Shown: positions 44,481 to 58,300 of the stretch, in pieces | Numbering within the stretch: the first letter of the stretch is position 1 | Layout: every line of letters begins with the position of its first letter | Origin: Gavia stellata | Lineage: Eukaryota; Chordata; Aves; Gaviiformes; Gaviidae | Assembly (NCBI RefSeq): GCF_030936135.1 | Contig: NC_082600.1 | Location: 27,163,943 to 27,227,942 of the forward strand | DNA: 64,000 bases | Direction: 5' to 3' | Notes under the pieces: model-generated | Database searches by the model: none | What the model saw: only the letters and a program-made list of their open reading frames with translations | What the model was told of the DNA's origin: nothing | Made by a program: the position numbers and the translations under genes

Positions 44481-46320
44481 GGTGTATTCCTCTGGCATCC
44501 GTCTCTCCTGCTCCGTGCACCCCAGAGCCGCGCCGCTCCACCTTCCCCGGGCGCTTCCAGCTGTGGCGGGAGTCGGCGGCTCGCTGCGGGCCGGCCGGCT
44601 GGGAGGGCTCCGGGGGCTGCACGCCGGCTCCCGGGCAGGCGGCGGACGCGTCTCCCCGGCCAGGCAGGGGTTAAGGCTTCTCTGTTGTAGTTTGTTTCCC
44701 TTTGCCAAAGTGGGTGTTGCTGGAATGTCTCCTCTCCTAAGGAGGGGGGCCGAGCCGTGTCCTCTGGAGAGGGGGGATGTCAGCATCAAAAAGACACAAA
44801 AGGGGGAGGTTTCCAAAAATAAAACCCTCCATCCCCTCCAGGCGCTGCCAGTGCCAGAGGCAGGCGCGAAGGTGCTCGCAGCCGCCTGCGGAGTGCGGGA
44901 GCTCGCTGGCAGCCCGGCGAGCGGGGCCGGCCGCCTTCCTCCCCCTCTTCCTCCTCCTGCGGGGGCCGCTCGGCAGCCCGCGCCCCTGCCTCGGCCCTGC
45001 TGTCTGCGCCCCCGGCCCTGGTGGGCGGCAGGTCCCGGCGGAGCCCCGGAGCGGGATGGGGCGGTGAGCGGAGGGCGGAGAGCCGGCGGTCCCCGCTGCC
45101 CCACGCCCGCCGGAGGATGCCAGCCGGGCGCTGAGCGCTCCGCGCCGCCCGTTTCCCCCCGTCACCGGCTGACACCATGCGGGGCGCCGCCGCCAGCCTC
45201 GTCCCGCTCACCTTTGCCGTCCTCCTGGGCTTCGCCGACTGCCGGCCGGACTCCGCGGCCAGGCTGGAGCCGGGGAGCCGGGGGGCGGCGCGGCCGCGGG
45301 GCCGCGGGGCTGCCCTGGGGACGGCGGGCACGGCGCACAGCCTGTCCCCGGCGCCCGGACCCCCTCCGCCGGCACGGCCCCTCCCCGCCGCCCTCCACGT
45401 GGACCGCGGCTCCGCGGCTGCCGCGGGGAGCCCGAGCGGCGGCGACGGCCGGAGGCAGCGTCCCGACCGCGGGCTGTCCGCGTCCCGGGGCCAGGCGGGC
45501 GATGCCGGGCTCGGTCCCGGCCCGGGGCAGAAGAACAGGCTGGACCCCTCCCGCCAGCGGCAGGGCAGCGGGCTGAAAGCCCGGGTCGTGCCCCGAGCGA
45601 AGGAGCCAGGCGGCAGAGGGAGGATGGCGGGGTAAGTGCTGCGGCCGGGGGGACCCTGCTGGGGGTGCGTAGCGCGAGCCCCGGTGGTCCCGGCGCCGGG
45701 GAGCCCCAGGCGGAGGGGCCGGGTCCCGTCTCGAGCCTCGTGCTGCATCCCGGCGCCCCGCTCCAGCCCCGCGGGCGCTCCGGGCGCTGCCCCGTCCCCT
45801 GCCGGACGCCCCGCTGCCTGTGCCCGGGGCAGTCATGGGGCTGATGTGCGGGGGCCTTGGGCCGTGCTGCCCCTCGGCTGGCTCGGGCACCGGGCCCGGG
45901 CCCGGAGCGGAGCAGGAGCCCGCTCCGTGCTCGCTCTCGTGCCGCGCGTCTCTCCCGCACGTGCGGCGGCGGATTGCGCGGCTCTCGCCCACGCGATCGG
46001 CGTGCGTGTGTGCCCGTGTGCACGCACGTGTGTGTGAGTGCCAGGCGGGCGGGACGCCGTGCTGCCGGCTGCCCGTCGCATGGGGCTGTGTGGTTCGCAA
46101 GGGCGCTGGATGCGACGCCCTTCTGCTGACGCATCGGGCTTCGGCAGGTCAGGCACTGCGCTGCGCGGCGGGCGGGGGCTGTTGGTCTGCTGCTCTCCCG
46201 GACCGCCGACGGCCGTCCCAGAAAGCGTGCGGGGGGGGCTGCCAGGGGGTGAGGGGCAGCGTGGCCATGGTACGCGGGTGGCGGGAGAGGCTGGAGGGGC
46301 TCGCTTAGCTCTGCAGGATG
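44480..46320 (+). promoter_or_regulatory. LTBP2: CpG island at the LTBP2 5' end
   Basis: Dense CG dinucleotides and GC boxes run through this span, centred on LTBP2 exon 1. An AT-rich TATA/CArG-like element, CCAAAAATAAAACC, is at 44813-44826, about 350 bp before the ATG, and could set a start near 44850. A TEAD-like GGAATG lies near 44731. The transcription start is not determined, and the island edges are estimates. Confidence 0.7.
45178..45632 (+). CDS. LTBP2: LTBP2 exon 1 (signal peptide and basic region)
   Basis: The ATG is in good Kozak context (ACACCATGC). Residues 1-22 include a hydrophobic [14 protein letters not shown] core, a secretory signal. The rest (to residue 151) is Arg-, Gly-, Pro- and Ala-rich with basic clusters near its end. 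It ends in phase 2 at donor GTAAGT. This is the least conserved part of the protein, so identity rests on the exons that follow in frame. Confidence 0.9.
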
Positions 46321-49300
46321 GAGCCTGGCTGCTGCCGCTCTTGCTGCAGGTACCTGGCCTCTTGGCTCCTTCCTCCCATAATGGGCCCCTTGTAAGCACT
46401 CTGCGCGGCAGCTTCCCATGGCTTCAGCTGGCTCAGCCGGGGGAGGCTTCCTATGACTTGCCTGGCAGGGCTGCTTCTAGCTCCAGTCTCTGGCTACAGC
46501 CCTGTGGAGGTGGAGGGGAGATCATATGGCAAGGCCAGCTGCTCCACTGCGAGGGGAGCCTGCGAGCGGGACGTCTGGCGCAGCGCCGCCGTACCCTTTG
46601 GCCCCCAGCTCCCTCCTCTGCGGTTCCCTCTCTGCTGCCCCGTGGCTGATGCCTCTCGTGATGATCTCCTCTGCCAGCTGGGAAGGGCTACCGAAGCTGT
46701 CGTGTGGACAGTTTGACCGACCCATGTGGCAGAGTGTGCCCACTCTCCGTGCCGGGGGGATGCAGAGGGCAGGCTCTGGGCTTGCTGCCCTCTGACATGG
46801 GCAGAAACTTTTTCTGCTAACATCAGGTGGGGAGCTTCACTAGGAGACAAAAGGCAGCTTAATCCCTGATATTTCTCTCTCCCATACTTGCCTCTGCAAA
46901 ATTTAAAGACAGAGATGTCCCCTCTGTGTAGTTTCCTACAACAAATCTGCAGAAGCAGTAAACCCAAACTTGTTCTTCTTCCCATTATGTTTGATACGCA
47001 AAGTATTTATCGCTAGTAGCTAGCCAATGGCAGGTATGTCTTGAGCAGTTTTCGGTTTACCCAATCCATAAGCCTTGGTTTGTCAGCCGCCCAGAGGGAG
47101 AGTCTTGGGAAGATCCAGTCCTGCTCAGTCAGGTTTGGGCTTTTTTGGGCTCAGGAGGATTTTACCCTTTCTGCAGTCGGAACGTTGTCAGCATTGCTTT
47201 GGGATCATGGGGCGGTTCAATTGGATTTGAGTCATCTGAGGTGTAGCCCGTTTCTTTTCAGTGACTACCCTGTTGACTTGTTATCAGCTGGATTTGGCTT
47301 CCTGGGGTATGGAGAGCGCTGTTGCCTCCAAGCTTAGAGGAAGGAAGAGCTGTGCTTTGGTGCTGTGTTCCCCATGCAGGCTGTGCTGTGCTTTCTCCCT
47401 CTGCTGTGGCTTGGAAGACGAGGGCTGGGGATGTGGAGCTTGCTCTGATCCCCAAGAACTTGAACTCTGGAATGTGCATATAAGGGCTTGTCATCAGTAG
47501 CTTTCCATCTCTTCTGGAGTCCAAATCAGCACTTTTTAAAATTCTCTATGATCTACTGTCTTCGGAGCTTATGAGAAAGCCTAGCTGAAATAATTGTCCG
47601 AGAGTAACCCCATGGCGTTACTCCTCATGGAAAGCTAGCTGCTGCTGCCTCCAGCCATTTGGTGAGACTCTGTCCTTCCACCTCATTCATCCTCTTACGT
47701 CGCTTGCTGCACCGGACACGTTTCCATCCAGGAAACTCAGGGCCCCTAAAAAACTTCATTTCATGATATTTCATTTTTTTGCCAGGTGGGATATTTTCTG
47801 TTCCTCTATTTACACTGAACTCCTACTACTCTCTAGTATGATGATCTTCATATTCCCTTACTCAGGTAGCTTTTCAGGCTGCATTAAAACCCGGCACTAT
47901 TTATTTATACAGTTATTTTGGCTTAAAACCTCAGCTCCTGCGTGGGTTGCCTTTCCTGATTCCCCAGTCAGAATTTTCTGCTGGTACCTCCAGGGGCCTC
48001 GCACAGTCCTGTGGTTGAAAAACTCATTTGTTAGCGCTACATCCTTTTCTGGATAATTATTTTCTCGCTTTGTTTGATAGCAGCATACCCAAAATTGAGG
48101 TTTTTTCTTGGGGACTGTTTGGATGTGTCTGCCACCCTGCTCATGTCTGACCTTGCTGCAGGTGGGACCTGCTCACACCCTTCCATGAGTGTGTCCAACT
48201 GCAAGTCTTGCAATTGCTGGGTTTTAGTGTTTTCTCCTGGTGGCTCATTGTGAGGTGACTTTTGACACCACAGCAAATATCACAGAAAATTACTGTCTCC
48301 TAACACTGAGTGAGGAAAACAATCCATCCTCCGTCTGCTTTGCTGTGCTCTGCTTAACCTGCCTGTTTCCCCAGCCCTCCTGACTGGTTTGCAGACACAC
48401 ACCAGTGCCCGCTGCTGCAGATGAGCTCTTCCTACCCCGTGCCATGGAGCAGGTGACTTCCCAGTCCAGTGTGTTCAGTCTGACGTTTAAAGTGTTTATA
48501 GGTTTATCGACGCAGCTTCTGGTCCATGGAAAGATTTTCCTCCCGAATGTTGTGGGGTAGGGTGCTCCCAAGCCCTGACGCATGCCAGCTATGGCTGTAC
48601 TCGTGTGCTGGATGCATCCCTAATTTGTGTCCCCCTTGATGTGACCCACCTCGTTCCTCTGCCCCGTGCCTGGGAGGGTGGGTCCCAGTGATGATCCTCA
48701 GGTGAGGTACACAAAATCAGAGGAAGGTGGGTAACAGGGGAGTAGTCTGAGGAAGCCTCCACTTCTGGTACCTTCCCGGACAATTTTCGGGGGCACGTGA
48801 GGCTCCCCAGGTAACAGGCTGAGAGTCCACACTCTCTCCTTCTCCCTCCCACTTTCTTTTTGTGCATTCTGCACCCCAGTTCTTGTTTAATAGTTGTTGT
48901 AGACACTGTCTGTGGCTATGTAGTCCTGCTTTACCCAGACTTTGTGGGATATAGGTTCTCGCTGCAGTGTGTGTATAGGACTGCTCAGGAGTGGAGGCAG
49001 TTAATGCTGATGTGGACTTGGCAGAGGATTTTCAGTGGCTCATCGATGCCAGCAACCTTTTGCTAATGTTCTTCATTGGGTCTGACTGCAAATATTTCAT
49101 ATGCAGTTGGATGAAGTTCACTGTCCTGCAGTAGAAAGGCAGACCTGATGATCTAATGGTCCCACTGGCCTTCTGTGAGGATGCTGTAAATGGCTTGAAT
49201 GGAGTCAGCATATCTGGCAGCACAGAGTGCTGCATGAAATTGAAAGATGATGCACAGATTGCTGTTAAAATAAATGGTGAAAAAAATGGTTCTAATGAAT

Positions 49301-52300
49301 GCTTCAGAAACAGTATGTGATCATCGCTGAGGCTGTGCACATGCTGAAACTATGTGAAGCCATGTTCTTACTACTGTTTTGTTTTCCTTCCCCCTAGTGC
49401 TTGTTACAGTTCCTTGGCTCTGGTTTCATGTAACACTGCAAGACCTTGCAGGCTGGTATCATCCCGGGTGCCACTTTGCACAGCAGGGGCCTGATCCTGG
49501 CGGTGGCCTCTGGTTGCTGCAGCAAAGCAGGTGATGAAGGACTGGCTCGCTGCAGCTCCTTTGCCCAAGTTGCAGGTTGTGCCAGTGTATCCCGTCAGGG
49601 CCATGAACGGTACTTCCGGATGTAGGGAGCCTTCATGGCACTGGCTTCAGCTCCGTGAGGGGTGTCAGGGAGATGCCTGTCCCAGAAAAGGAGCAGGCCA
49701 GTGAGTAGTACCTGACACCTCCTGTGCACCGAGCTCTCGCAATGTGCCGGGCACGGATGGTGCATGCTAGCTGTGGAATGAGGAGCAAGCTTGGTTTGCA
49801 GTTGCTTACTGCTGCCTGTGCTGTTTGGAAACCACAGGGCGTACCTGGAGCTTGAGGCAGGGGCTGAGATGTGGATCCCGTGCCTCACCCTGCATTTTGC
49901 CAGAAAAGCAAACCCGAAGGCCCTCTCTGCACTAGTGAGCTATGCCTTAGGGCTTTCTCTGGCACTGTGGCTATTCAACTGTCTGAGCGATTCAACCCCA
50001 TTTCTCTCCAAAAAGGAGAGACTGGCTATTGGAAACGGTCTCTGTCTGCTCTGGTCTGAGCAGGGCTGGGAACTATTTTGGAAGGTGCTAAGTGGCCCAT
50101 GAGCCCTACAGCAGTCCAGTGTTACAGGCAATCAAGTGCCAGTGGTCGCCAGCAATGTTTCATTTCCTAGGAGAGGCATGTGCTTACCTGACCTGGCCCT
50201 TGGGAAGGTAAATACGTTAATTAACCTGTTCCACTGGTAAGGAGACAGAGACAGGGAAGACAGACAGTTTGCCCATGGCTTGTTTTGGTATCAGCAGCAG
50301 GGCTGGGAATAGGGCATCCCTGTGCAGTGTGACCTAGTGTGAGCATTCAGTGGGACTTCAGCTTGGGAGACCTGTGTGCAGCTCTGATCTGGGGCTTTGC
50401 TGAGCTTCTTTCCACCTGGGAGAGCTGCTGACCCCTCCACGTGCCCACCCACCCTCTGGTCCTTCTGCACCCCAGGCTGCCCAGGATGAGGGCGAGAGTC
50501 CTGCTCCTATCTCCCTGCTGCCGTGCTTCCAGTTTCAAAGGGTGGGTAAGCAGGAGGCAGCCTGGGTGCTCAGCCTTGCGTGGCAGCTGAGTGCTTCAAA
50601 ATTACGAGTGTGGCTTTGTCTCACATCATTGTTAGGTCTGCCAGGGGCTAGGTGCGTCATGGCACCCAGCAGGTCCCCTTGCTGGGCAGCTCTGTCTGCT
50701 GCCTTGGAAGCCCCTGTCCCCTGTGTCATGGGGGGTGATCAGGGGCTGCTCAGTGTGTACAGGTAGCTGCCCAGCAGCCACTCCTGGGACAGTGACACCA
50801 GACCTGGAGGGACCCTGCCACTTGTTTTGTTCTCCAGAAGCAGTGCTGGATGGAGAGGCCCAGGACTGGACGTGCCCCGGAGATGGCTCACTCCTGAGCT
50901 GTGTCTTTGCCCAAAGTGTTGGTGATGGCACGTGCAGCAGGACAAACGCAGCTGGGGACTGCCAGTCTCTCGAGCACCGTCCCTCCATGCTGTAAACATG
51001 CCGTGCTCCTTAAACCTCCTGGGATTCATTCTGAATTCTTTGTAAGGCAGTGAAAACCACATGGCGTTCAAGCCATGCAAATGTCAACTAAAGGCTTTAA
51101 GTAGAACCAGATGTGCTCGGGACTGGGTACCATGCGGCAAAGCCCCCCATAGCTGTTTTCCCACTGCTGATGCCCTTGCTCACCTGACAACCCATGCTAT
51201 GTGATGTCCTGCTCACCGGGCTTGCATCAGGAAATAGTTGTGGTCCTTCTCTGCCCTCCAGTACTACCTATGTGTTACTCCTCCCAAGTGCTCACTTCCA
51301 GTCCTGTAGGTCCTCCCTGCCTCCACCTCTGCCCATCCTCTCATCCAGGAGGTTATGGAAGGAAGGGACATTCCTGTCCAGGTACTCCCTCTGCCCCTGC
51401 TCCTGAGGGCATCCCTGCCAGGTTCCTCCCCTCTGCGCATGCTGGGCTGTCCTCCCTTGAGGAGCATCGCCCTGGTGTTAGCATCTCCCTTCACCCGGGG
51501 CTGGCAACTTATGTCTGGAGTTGGCAGTGGCACAGAGTGACTCTGTTAATGAGAGGTTTGTGCTGAACCCAACAGGGGTTTTATGTCTTCAGGAGTGATC
51601 TTGTCTGCTCAGGCTTGGGCCCCTCTGTGCTTTAGTCTCATACCTTTCTTCCTACAACCTCTGGCTTGCTGTTGGCATTGAAAGCAGCTAGCAGCATGCT
51701 CCCTCCAGCATGCATGTGGGAGATGTAGATAAAACTTGAACTTTAATCCTATGAAGAACTAACAGTGTGATTCAAGGCCAAAAGAGCTTCTCTGGAGAAG
51801 GTAGTTATTTTGCCTACAAGAAACAACCTCTGATTATGTCAATAAGTTGAGGTGGGAAAGGGCAAGGGCTTTGCTCTTTGAACGGACCAGCTGAGTATGA
51901 CTTGCAAGGTGTGTTTCAGCCGTGCCAAGGGAAGAATGGGAGCTGAGACAGTGTAAGCAAGGATGCTTATGCGGCTGCTTGGAGTGGAGTCCCTCAGCAG
52001 ACCTTAATTACCTAAAGACCGGCTCCAGCTCAGTGGTTTTCTCTCTTTACTGATCTGGACATCTTCAAAAAGTTTAAGGCCTTCCGTGGGCTCTTATGCA
52101 GTAACTAAAGGAAAGTTTGCTTTCCTTGGATACTTTCTGTGGATGTCTTAAAGAAAAGACCCACAGATCTCTTTGGGTAGACAGACAAAAAGCTGGAAAT
52201 TGGTGCTCTAGCCCAGCCAGAGCAGATGCGAGTGGATGCAAGAATTACTTTGGCTTGTTCTGTTTGCAGGAAGTCACACCAAGAGAATTTAAGTGCTTTC

Positions 52301-55300
52301 TCCCTGTAAAAATCTACCCAGGTTAATAAAATGTTGATCCTGAAGGGCTGGATAACGCTTTACAAATGATGTGGCTTCTCAGACCACTTCCCCTTCCCAC
52401 ATGAAGTGATTGTATCTCTACAGGCAGCTTCATTCATGAACACCAGAACAATCCTTGGCACGCCTGCTGCCCACCGTCTTTGGCTCTCCTAAAACGTGAG
52501 CCCCACAGCTTGAGCTCTGGCGCTTCTGGAGTATCATCTCATGCCATGTGGATGCAGGAGTCACGAGGATGCCGGTTCAGAGCAGGATCATCTCTGACCC
52601 TGCTGTGTTCATGTGAAAGTCAATCCAGAAGACAAATGTGCATGTTTCCGTGGTTCCTGTAAATTCTGTCAGCAGCTCCGACTGCCTTGTCCAGCGTTAG
52701 AAATAAACCATGCTCCTCACTTCATTTCCAGAGGCTGTCCAGAGCTTTCAGGCTGCCTATTTCTAACTTTTTATCTTTTGATGACTGTACTCTCCCATCT
52801 ACCTAGACATGCAAAAGTTACATATTCCCAAAACATTCTCTCCATGATGAATAAATATGCTTGGAGAGCAACCTGCAACTTGTTATTGCTTCTCATTATA
52901 GATGTGTAAATATGAGATGTGACCAGAGGAAGCAGGATTAGCTGCCTGCTTGCACATTGCAGAGCACCTCTTGGAGGCACAGCACTGTCTCTTACAGCTG
53001 TGTGTTGGCAGGGATCACTACCTGAAAACACATAATAATGGAGAGGTGGAGAGGATGTCGTTTATGCAAAGGCAGTCAAAAAGTTGTTGCAGCGAAGTGC
53101 TGGAATTAACCACCATGGAAATGATGTGAGCATCCTGGAGTTAGTCTAGCGCTGTGCATGTCAAGCAGGCACAAATTTCATAACACCGGAGAGTCCCCAG
53201 TCCCTGGGGTTGCTGCGCCAGAGTCAGATAAGAAATGTGGGACTGGCGTGCTCGCGAAGGGAGAGCAAGGCAGGGAGTGGCCAACGCGGCTGCTGGCATG
53301 CATCCCTCCGCGGGTGGGGTTGAGCAATGAGTAGCAACAGGCGGCAGCAGTTAGGCGGAGAATGAAGCGTTGTCTTCGGCCGAAGCAGCTCGGGACGCTT
53401 GCGGAGGCGAGACGCTATGACCAAAGCTGGAATCAGGCCTAGTTTACACCCCAATACCACAAAGTGCCGTGAGATCTTTAATGATTGCAGGCCACCGGCC
53501 TCCAATTGCTCTCAGGAGGACATTGGTTCCTCTGAGCGCTGTGCCAGGAACCCAGCATAATGCCAGTTCAAAAGGGAGATACTCCCTGAGGGTTCGCTCA
53601 CACTGCAGCATTCACATAGTCCTTGGGGGTTTCTTTTCCAAGCACTTAAACAACTCAGCCCTTGTCCCATTGGTTTTGATCTCAGCTGCTGGTCCATCTG
53701 GAAGGAAATATCAGATGCTGCAGGAAATAATTTTATGGGTGACTCAGAGGTGCTGGCTGCGGAGAGACCATGGCTTCCCTTCTAACTGCACTGCTTTGTC
53801 TCTCTGCTTAGGCCAAACGTCTGCGGCCGACAGTGTTGCCCAGGATGGACCACAGCTCCCGGCACAAACCACTGCATCAAACGTGAGTATGACAGTCTCA
53901 GCTGGCACAGGTTTCACGATGCACCCCTAAAAAGCATTCGAGTACTGCTGTGACCCCGCACACATCCCCTGCACTGTGCCAGGGTGGGAGATGGAGTGTG
54001 GGGTCCTCGGAGGCAGCACCGCAGCCTCCCCGTGTGTCTGCCAGGCTGTGGGTCGGCTCTCCCCACGTGCTGGCAAACACTGAGCACACTGAATAATTAT
54101 GGCTTTACTTTATTATTGCTATTAGTGTCCATCCTGAGCAGGGTCTTGTTGGGGCAGAGCGTTGCAACGGCACGTTTATGGGTGAGTTTCAAGCACTGGG
54201 CTCTCATCATCCTGCTTGGAGCGAAAGGCAGGTCTGTGAAAGTCGCAGCAGGTGGGAACCGCCAGAGTGGGGCTGTGCTCACATGGGCAAGCGTTGCTGA
54301 CGCTGAGGGGGAAATCAGGGCTCCAGATTATCTGAGTGCCATTAAGGAGAGCAATTAATGGAGTTGGCATAACAGCTGGGACAAGTGGGGCTGGAGCGCG
54401 GTGCAGCACGTGGGACGTACAAAACGGTGGCGGCCTGCAGGGTGGTTCTGCAGTGTGGAAACTGCCTGGCCAGGGCCCTCCTGCCTGCCCACAGTGGGGT
54501 TAATAAGGGCTCTGCTCCTCTGGATGGCCCTGCCACAACCCCCGGGGCTGAGAGCATTTTGCACTCCCTGACACAGCACTGGAAGGGAAGGGATTTGGGC
54601 AGGTACCAGAAGGATGCACGCCAGAGCCAGAGGCAGGTGCACTGTCGTCTCCAGCCCCAATAGCTCCGCAACCATAGCCCAGCCCCTGCCGCGATCCCTG
54701 TCCCTAAACAACGGGGTTACACCACCCAGCCCAGGACCTTCCCGGGGGACTGCCTGCCCCATGCACCTGCCCGGTCCCAAGGAGGCAGGGGGCTGCCCAC
54801 AGCGCCTGGGCACGGGAATGCCCTGCCCAGAATAGCCAAGAGCATCTGCCTTCACTTGAGTGGCAGCAGCTGCCCAGATGTTTAGCAGGGAAAGAGGCTC
54901 CGCTTTGTTTGCTGCGGGATCTCACGGCACTTTGGCCGCGCTGGGATAATTGCGTTAGTGATAGCTGTTTGGGAGCAAGGGGCCAAGGGCTGACTCACCT
55001 CCCTTCTCCCTCTCCCCCCCGCCAACAGAAGCCAAACAGTAGAGAGCGTGCTGTGCTGCCAGACAGCGTCTGTAAACAGAGCGTGGGGCCAGCGATGGCA
55101 GCATCTTTCTCTCATTAGGGAGTTTCGTAGGAGCAGCAGTTCTGGGCTCACAGCCACACAGGCTGTCTAGCGATTGCTCAGGTGCTGGGCCCTTGTTCCC
55201 AAGGATTCATTAAAAGGACACTGTCAACGTGATGAGGCCTGACAGGGTCCCCCCCAGCCAGGGATGGTAAATCTCAGGCAGGTCTTAGGTGGAGACCGGT

Positions 55301-58300
55301 GATGTGTAAACATTATTTCATTCCCAGCTACCTCCCTCTCTGGGCTTTTCTGCTGGAGTTCGAGCTGCTGGGGACGTTCGGCTGTTTTTAAGGCTGCCAA
55401 GGCAAGCTGGACAGCCCATCACAGTTAGTTTCTGCGCTGTAATACTGTTTAATGTCTGATCCCATGGTCTTTGATATGGGGCATATCAGGGGAATGCAGC
55501 CAGAGGGAACCTCTTAGCGTGATGAAGCAGGGAAGAAGTTGGCATTTGCGTCTTGGGCAGGACCTTGGTTTTGATGGGTCTGAGCCTGGGTGCAGGAGAA
55601 ACGATAGGCCAGATTGTTGACTTCATCTATTCCCTATCACCTACTGTGCATGGTGATTTCTTCCTTCTCCACCCATGCTTTTCCAGGGACTTTCCTCTTG
55701 CAATATCTCTGAATATGACTGAATTCAAGCCATGGGCAGATTTCTCTAGCCTTTTGGTTTGTTCCAGCTTCGAGGACCAAAGTGCAGTGAGGACTCAGGA
55801 AGTTTTCAGAGAGAGAGTCAATGACTGGGAAGATGAAAAAGAGAAATCTCTCTCTTCAGGACACCGATGTTTCCTGGGAAAGTGGAAGTGAGATAAGGGA
55901 GTTTAGGAGGAAGATCTCGCCCCCTTGCAATGGGCTTGGTTTCTACCCACACGCTGCCAGGTCACCACACCGAACTGCATACAGGACATCCTGTGGGGTT
56001 CCAGAGGTCTTCCCACAGGAGGGGACATTAGGGATAATGAGCTACATCTGAACTTGGGCCCGAAGAGTTCATCCAATCTCCTGCCTGTTTAACTTCATCC
56101 TAGGGTGAGACTCAGGGCTTTGTGCCCTGGGTTCGGTGGAGAAGAAACCTGTACACATAAGATGGCCAGAAGCCCCCCTGCACTGCCCATATTTCAGGGG
56201 CTGCAGGGGCTGCAGCATGCATAATTTGTCAATAATTTAGCTGCTGTCTGTTAGCTCATCATCCTTCCCCTCTGCTTCAGAGCAGGGGAATCCTCTTGCT
56301 CAACCTCCCAACAACCTCCACTTTCATCAGCATTATTTACTATGGTTCTCTGCTGCTTCCCAAGATAGCAGCCTGGGCTGGGCTGGTAATGCAGGGTGAG
56401 GTTTTTTTCCTGACATGGATATTTTAAAGCTTAAAAGAAACATTTTTAATCAGCATGTTGGGAAGAACTAAATAAATTCATGCACTTTCTATCTCGTACA
56501 GATGGTCTTGCGGTTAAGATACTGAATGAAGGCACAGGGATTCCAGGATGAATTGCTGGCTCTGCTGTGGTCTCACAGTGGGTCTTCAGACAGCCACATT
56601 AACACCTGGGGCTTCTCCACATCTGCAAAATGGAGATGACATTCACATGCTCTCTCCTTTTGTCTCTCTTCTGTACAGTGACTGTAGGGTTTTTTGAGCC
56701 CAGACTGTTTTTCACTGAAGTTCTGTTTTCCCTCTCTGTTACTGCTGTTGATCTCCCTGCCTGTCAGCCCGCATAGATCTCTCACTTGTGTTAAACTGTC
56801 CATCCCTTCTGACTTTGCTAACACAGTCAGAGCTCTAAGTTAGAACTGAGATTACATATTGCTCTGCATCAATAAGCAAACTTTTCCAATGAGAAAGTGG
56901 ACTAAATCACCCCAGTGGTACAAGTCCTTCAGCATCTTCCCAGTTTTCCTGCGGATGCCTAGCTGGGTGGACAGGTTCCCCCACATTTAAATGGAACTGA
57001 GCAGGAGCTGCTTACAGTGAAGATCTACACCACTCTCCTATACCTAGAGCACGTGCAGAGCAGCCGGGACACAGTAATTGAATGTCACCTTGCAATGTCA
57101 TTTCTCAATCCTGGGCCGGGTGTGCCTGCAAAGCGATGGGAGGTTGGACTTGGTGACCTTTCCCTCTGATGGTCCTGCCTGCCTGGCCTGGGTGGGTGGT
57201 CAGAGTCACACCGCAGTTGTCCCTGCAGTGTGACCTTGCAGGGAGGACTTACCTCATGCACTGAAGAGCAGACAGCAGCAGACTTGATCTGTGAGGGCAC
57301 TGCTAGATGCTCTTGAACAAACTAGCATTACTACTAATGCTACTTCAGCAGTGCTCAAAATCTCATCCTTTTATAAGAGTTTTGAGATGACTGTTTTTGC
57401 TTTCCCTAAAGCCCCAGCTCCTGGAGCACGTGATTACACGAGACTACAGTGAAAAGAAATGAGTGGCTATCATCTTAACAGAAACTGTTTACAGCCCCCA
57501 CAGCTGGGGAGAGACATCTCAGAGTAACCCCTGGGCTCAGAAACCAGAAAGCAAAGAGAAAGATACCAAATATATACATAGTTTTAACCGCTTCTGTCAA
57601 TGTTATGGTTTTGGGGGCCTGACTCGTGATTTCACACTCTTGGCATTGGCAGTACTTCTGCTGAATGATCTGCTCTCCCTAAATCGCATAGTTGTGCTGA
57701 GTGAAAACCAGTGACTTTTTAAAGCTCTTTCAAGTTCTTCCTGAGTCTGCAAAGGCAACCAGGAAGGGGATTAATCCTAGAGCTGGAACATTTCAGCTAG
57801 GGCAGCTCCCCACCCATCCTGTGTGAAGGGACCAGAAGACTAATCCCATTCCCTTCTTCCTCTTCTCTGTATCAGCTGCCTTAGGGGCTTTTTAGAGTGC
57901 CTGGTCACTTATCACTGCTTTCCTGCTGAAGGGCACAGTCTAAAGTGACTATGAACATTGTTAGTGGGAGAGGTTGTGAGAACCACTGTGATCCCAGGTC
58001 CCAGCATCGTGGCTCTGCAGTATTTCAGCACGTGAAGCGGTTGTTTTCAATGGCAGGCTTCCTGGTCTAATGGCGTTTGTTAAAACAGGCATTTATTGGG
58101 AGATAACGGTAGGGACTGGCAGCCTATTTAAATCACAGCTGAGTTTTATATTATAAATTACATCAACTTTCGGAGTGCCAGACTTCCCAGAGACGATTAA
58201 TTCCTGCTTGACTAGGACCCTGTCCCTGTTCCAGAATCTGCAGTGGTGGCTGATTTATTTTACTGGGGGATTTCATCAAAACCTCTGGCTTTAACCTATA

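Larger units (their letters stand above)
45633..53811 (+). other. LTBP2 intron 1
   Basis: GT-AG intron of 8179 bp. The first 700 bp belong to the CpG island. It contains a possible CR1 3' fragment near 49130-49180 and a possible SINE fragment near 50225-50340. No other exon was recognised. Confidence 0.8.

Noticed and set aside
44482..45576. 364-codon plus-strand open frame upstream of and overlapping LTBP2 exon 1
   Set aside because: It runs in another frame through the promoter and exon 1 and has a low-complexity Arg/Pro/Ala product. The ATG at 45178 has the signal peptide and joins exon 2 in frame.
45162..46419. Long minus-strand open frames (up to 403 codons) over LTBP2 exon 1
   Set aside because: GC-rich CpG-island DNA has few stop codons. 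The frames mirror the LTBP2 exon and show no recognised domain.
45636..46649. Plus-strand open frames in the first part of LTBP2 intron 1
   Set aside because: They lie inside the CpG island with low-complexity products, and no LTBP2 or other similarity.
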